NCBI GenBank assembly: GCA_024635815.1
Contig: JAGXIG010000104.1
Location: forward strand, 1 to 7,008
Direction of reading: 5' to 3'
DNA: 7,008 nucleotides
From: Salegentibacter sp.
Lineage (GTDB): Bacteria; Bacteroidota; Bacteroidia; Flavobacteriales; Flavobacteriaceae
Part shown: one piece after another, positions 6,712 to 7,008 of the stretch
Numbering within the stretch: position 1 is the stretch's first letter
Layout of the letters: each line of letters begins with the position of its first letter
Notes under the pieces: model-generated
The model's input: only the letters and a program-made list of their open reading frames with translations
The model's database searches: none
What the model was told of the DNA's origin: nothing
Program-made: the position numbers and the translations under genes

Positions 6712-6714
6712 ATT

Positions 6715-6989
6715 ATGAAAGAAGTGATCACTGGTAAAGCAACAAAGTTAGACTTAAGAAACTTAAGAAGTATTCCAATAAGAACGTTTTGGATTTCGGC
6801 CATTGCCTTTTTTATCTGTTTCTTCTCCTGGTTTGGAATTGTACCTTTTATGCCACAAGTTGAAAAAGATTTAGGGCTTAGCCCTTCTCAAAAATGGAAC
6901 GCGATTATCCTGGCTGTATCGGGAACAGTCTTTGCCCGACTACTCATTGGTAAATTATGCGATAAGTACGGTCCCAGGATCTGCTACAC
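6715..6989 (+). CDS. narK: NarK/NasA-family nitrate/nitrite transporter, N-terminal fragment
   Basis: First 91-92 codons of a major facilitator superfamily inner-membrane transporter; the rest is cut off. A charged N-terminal tail of about 23 residues is followed by TM1, including FFSWFGIVPFMP (36-47), typical of nitrate/nitrite porters. A loop, VEKDLGLSPSQK, comes next, then TM2 with TVFARLLIG (71-79) running into the MFS signature GKLCDKYGPR (79-88). R75 in TM2 corresponds by position to the substrate-contacting arginine of NarK-type porters (Arg89 in E. coli NarK). The role is import of nitrate or nitrite, or nitrate/nitrite exchange, feeding NirBD. The reading frame runs on into the last 19 bases, but those are library adapter, so residues after about Tyr91/Thr92 must be ignored. 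ATG 6715 has no Shine-Dalgarno site, like its neighbours. Same strand as the nir operon but with its own 225-base upstream region, so it probably has its own promoter. Confidence 0.9.
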
Positions 6990-7008
6990 CTGTCTCTTAT
7001 ACACATCT
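6990..7008. other. Tn5/Nextera mosaic-end adapter (sequencing artefact)
   Basis: The final 19 bases, CTGTCTCTTATACACATCT, are exactly the reverse complement of the hyperactive Tn5 mosaic end used in Nextera/tagmentation libraries. They sit flush with the window end. The narK homology is good up to the junction; the residues encoded beyond it (CLLYTS) come from adapter. The base at 6990 could be genomic or adapter. This is untrimmed adapter at a contig end, not a natural transposon end. Confidence 0.96.

Larger units (their letters stand above)
6490..6714. other. Intergenic region between regulator and narK, rich in small repeats
   Basis: This 225-base AT-rich gap has no gene. Just after the regulator stop there are two copies of a C-run followed by CATAAATAA (6504-6512 and 6525-6533). 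A weak all-AT hairpin, AAATAA-GTT-TTATTT (6528-6542), is followed by more T. It could assist termination but is unlikely to be a strong intrinsic terminator. Further right come two CCTTAAG copies (6575-6581 and 6596-6602) flanking the dyad GATAA-T-TTATC (6585-6595), then the nested inverted repeats at 6663-6711 described separately. A promoter for narK is expected somewhere in 6600-6700. Confidence 0.6.

Noticed and set aside
6990..7008. A natural Tn5-like transposon end inserted in narK
   Set aside because: Only the 19-base mosaic end is present, flush with the window edge, and this hybrid end sequence is an engineered one used in library preparation. Adapter carry-over explains it fully.

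Overview
The window looks like a contig end from a member of the Bacteroidota, most likely Flavobacteriaceae. The reasons are AT-rich, Lys/Asn/Glu-rich coding sequence, no Shine-Dalgarno-like sites before the starts, TAnnTTTG-like upstream elements, and close-looking NirB, NirD, DUF4202 and NarK types. This assignment is an inference from sequence style, not from a database search. All recognised genes are on the + strand.

Layout: (1) 2-130 is the C-terminal tail of a tyrosine recombinase, cut by the left edge. (2) 131-426 is an AT-rich gap with no credible gene, holding the likely promoter/operator of the next operon. (3) 427-6489 is a tight five-gene run: nirB (NADH-nitrite reductase large subunit), nirD (Rieske-type small subunit), a DUF4202 protein of unknown function, a membrane sensor histidine kinase with a NarX/PilJ-like sensor region plus a PAS domain, and a NarL/FixJ-type response regulator. 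The gaps are 51, 11, 3 and 34 bases. (4) 6490-6714 is a gap with a striking concentration of inverted repeats built on TACTTA/TAAGTA. (5) 6715-6989 is the first 92 or so codons of a NarK/NasA-type nitrate/nitrite transporter. (6) 6990-7008 is an exact copy of the 19-base Tn5/Nextera mosaic end, a sequencing-library adapter and not genome.

Taken together this is a nitrate/nitrite uptake and nitrite-to-ammonium reduction module carrying its own two-component system. The transporter would import nitrate or nitrite, NirBD would reduce nitrite to ammonium with NADH in the cytoplasm, and the kinase/regulator pair would sense nitrate or nitrite across the inner membrane and control the nir operon and narK. 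No nitrate reductase or siroheme-synthesis gene is in the window. They may lie beyond the artificial right edge.

The most useful points for a second look are the adapter at the contig end, the uncharacterised DUF4202 protein embedded between reductase and sensor, the sensor/regulator pair co-transcribed with its probable target, and the dyad cluster upstream of narK. I did not find a wholly new system. The core is a recognisable nitrogen-metabolism operon.
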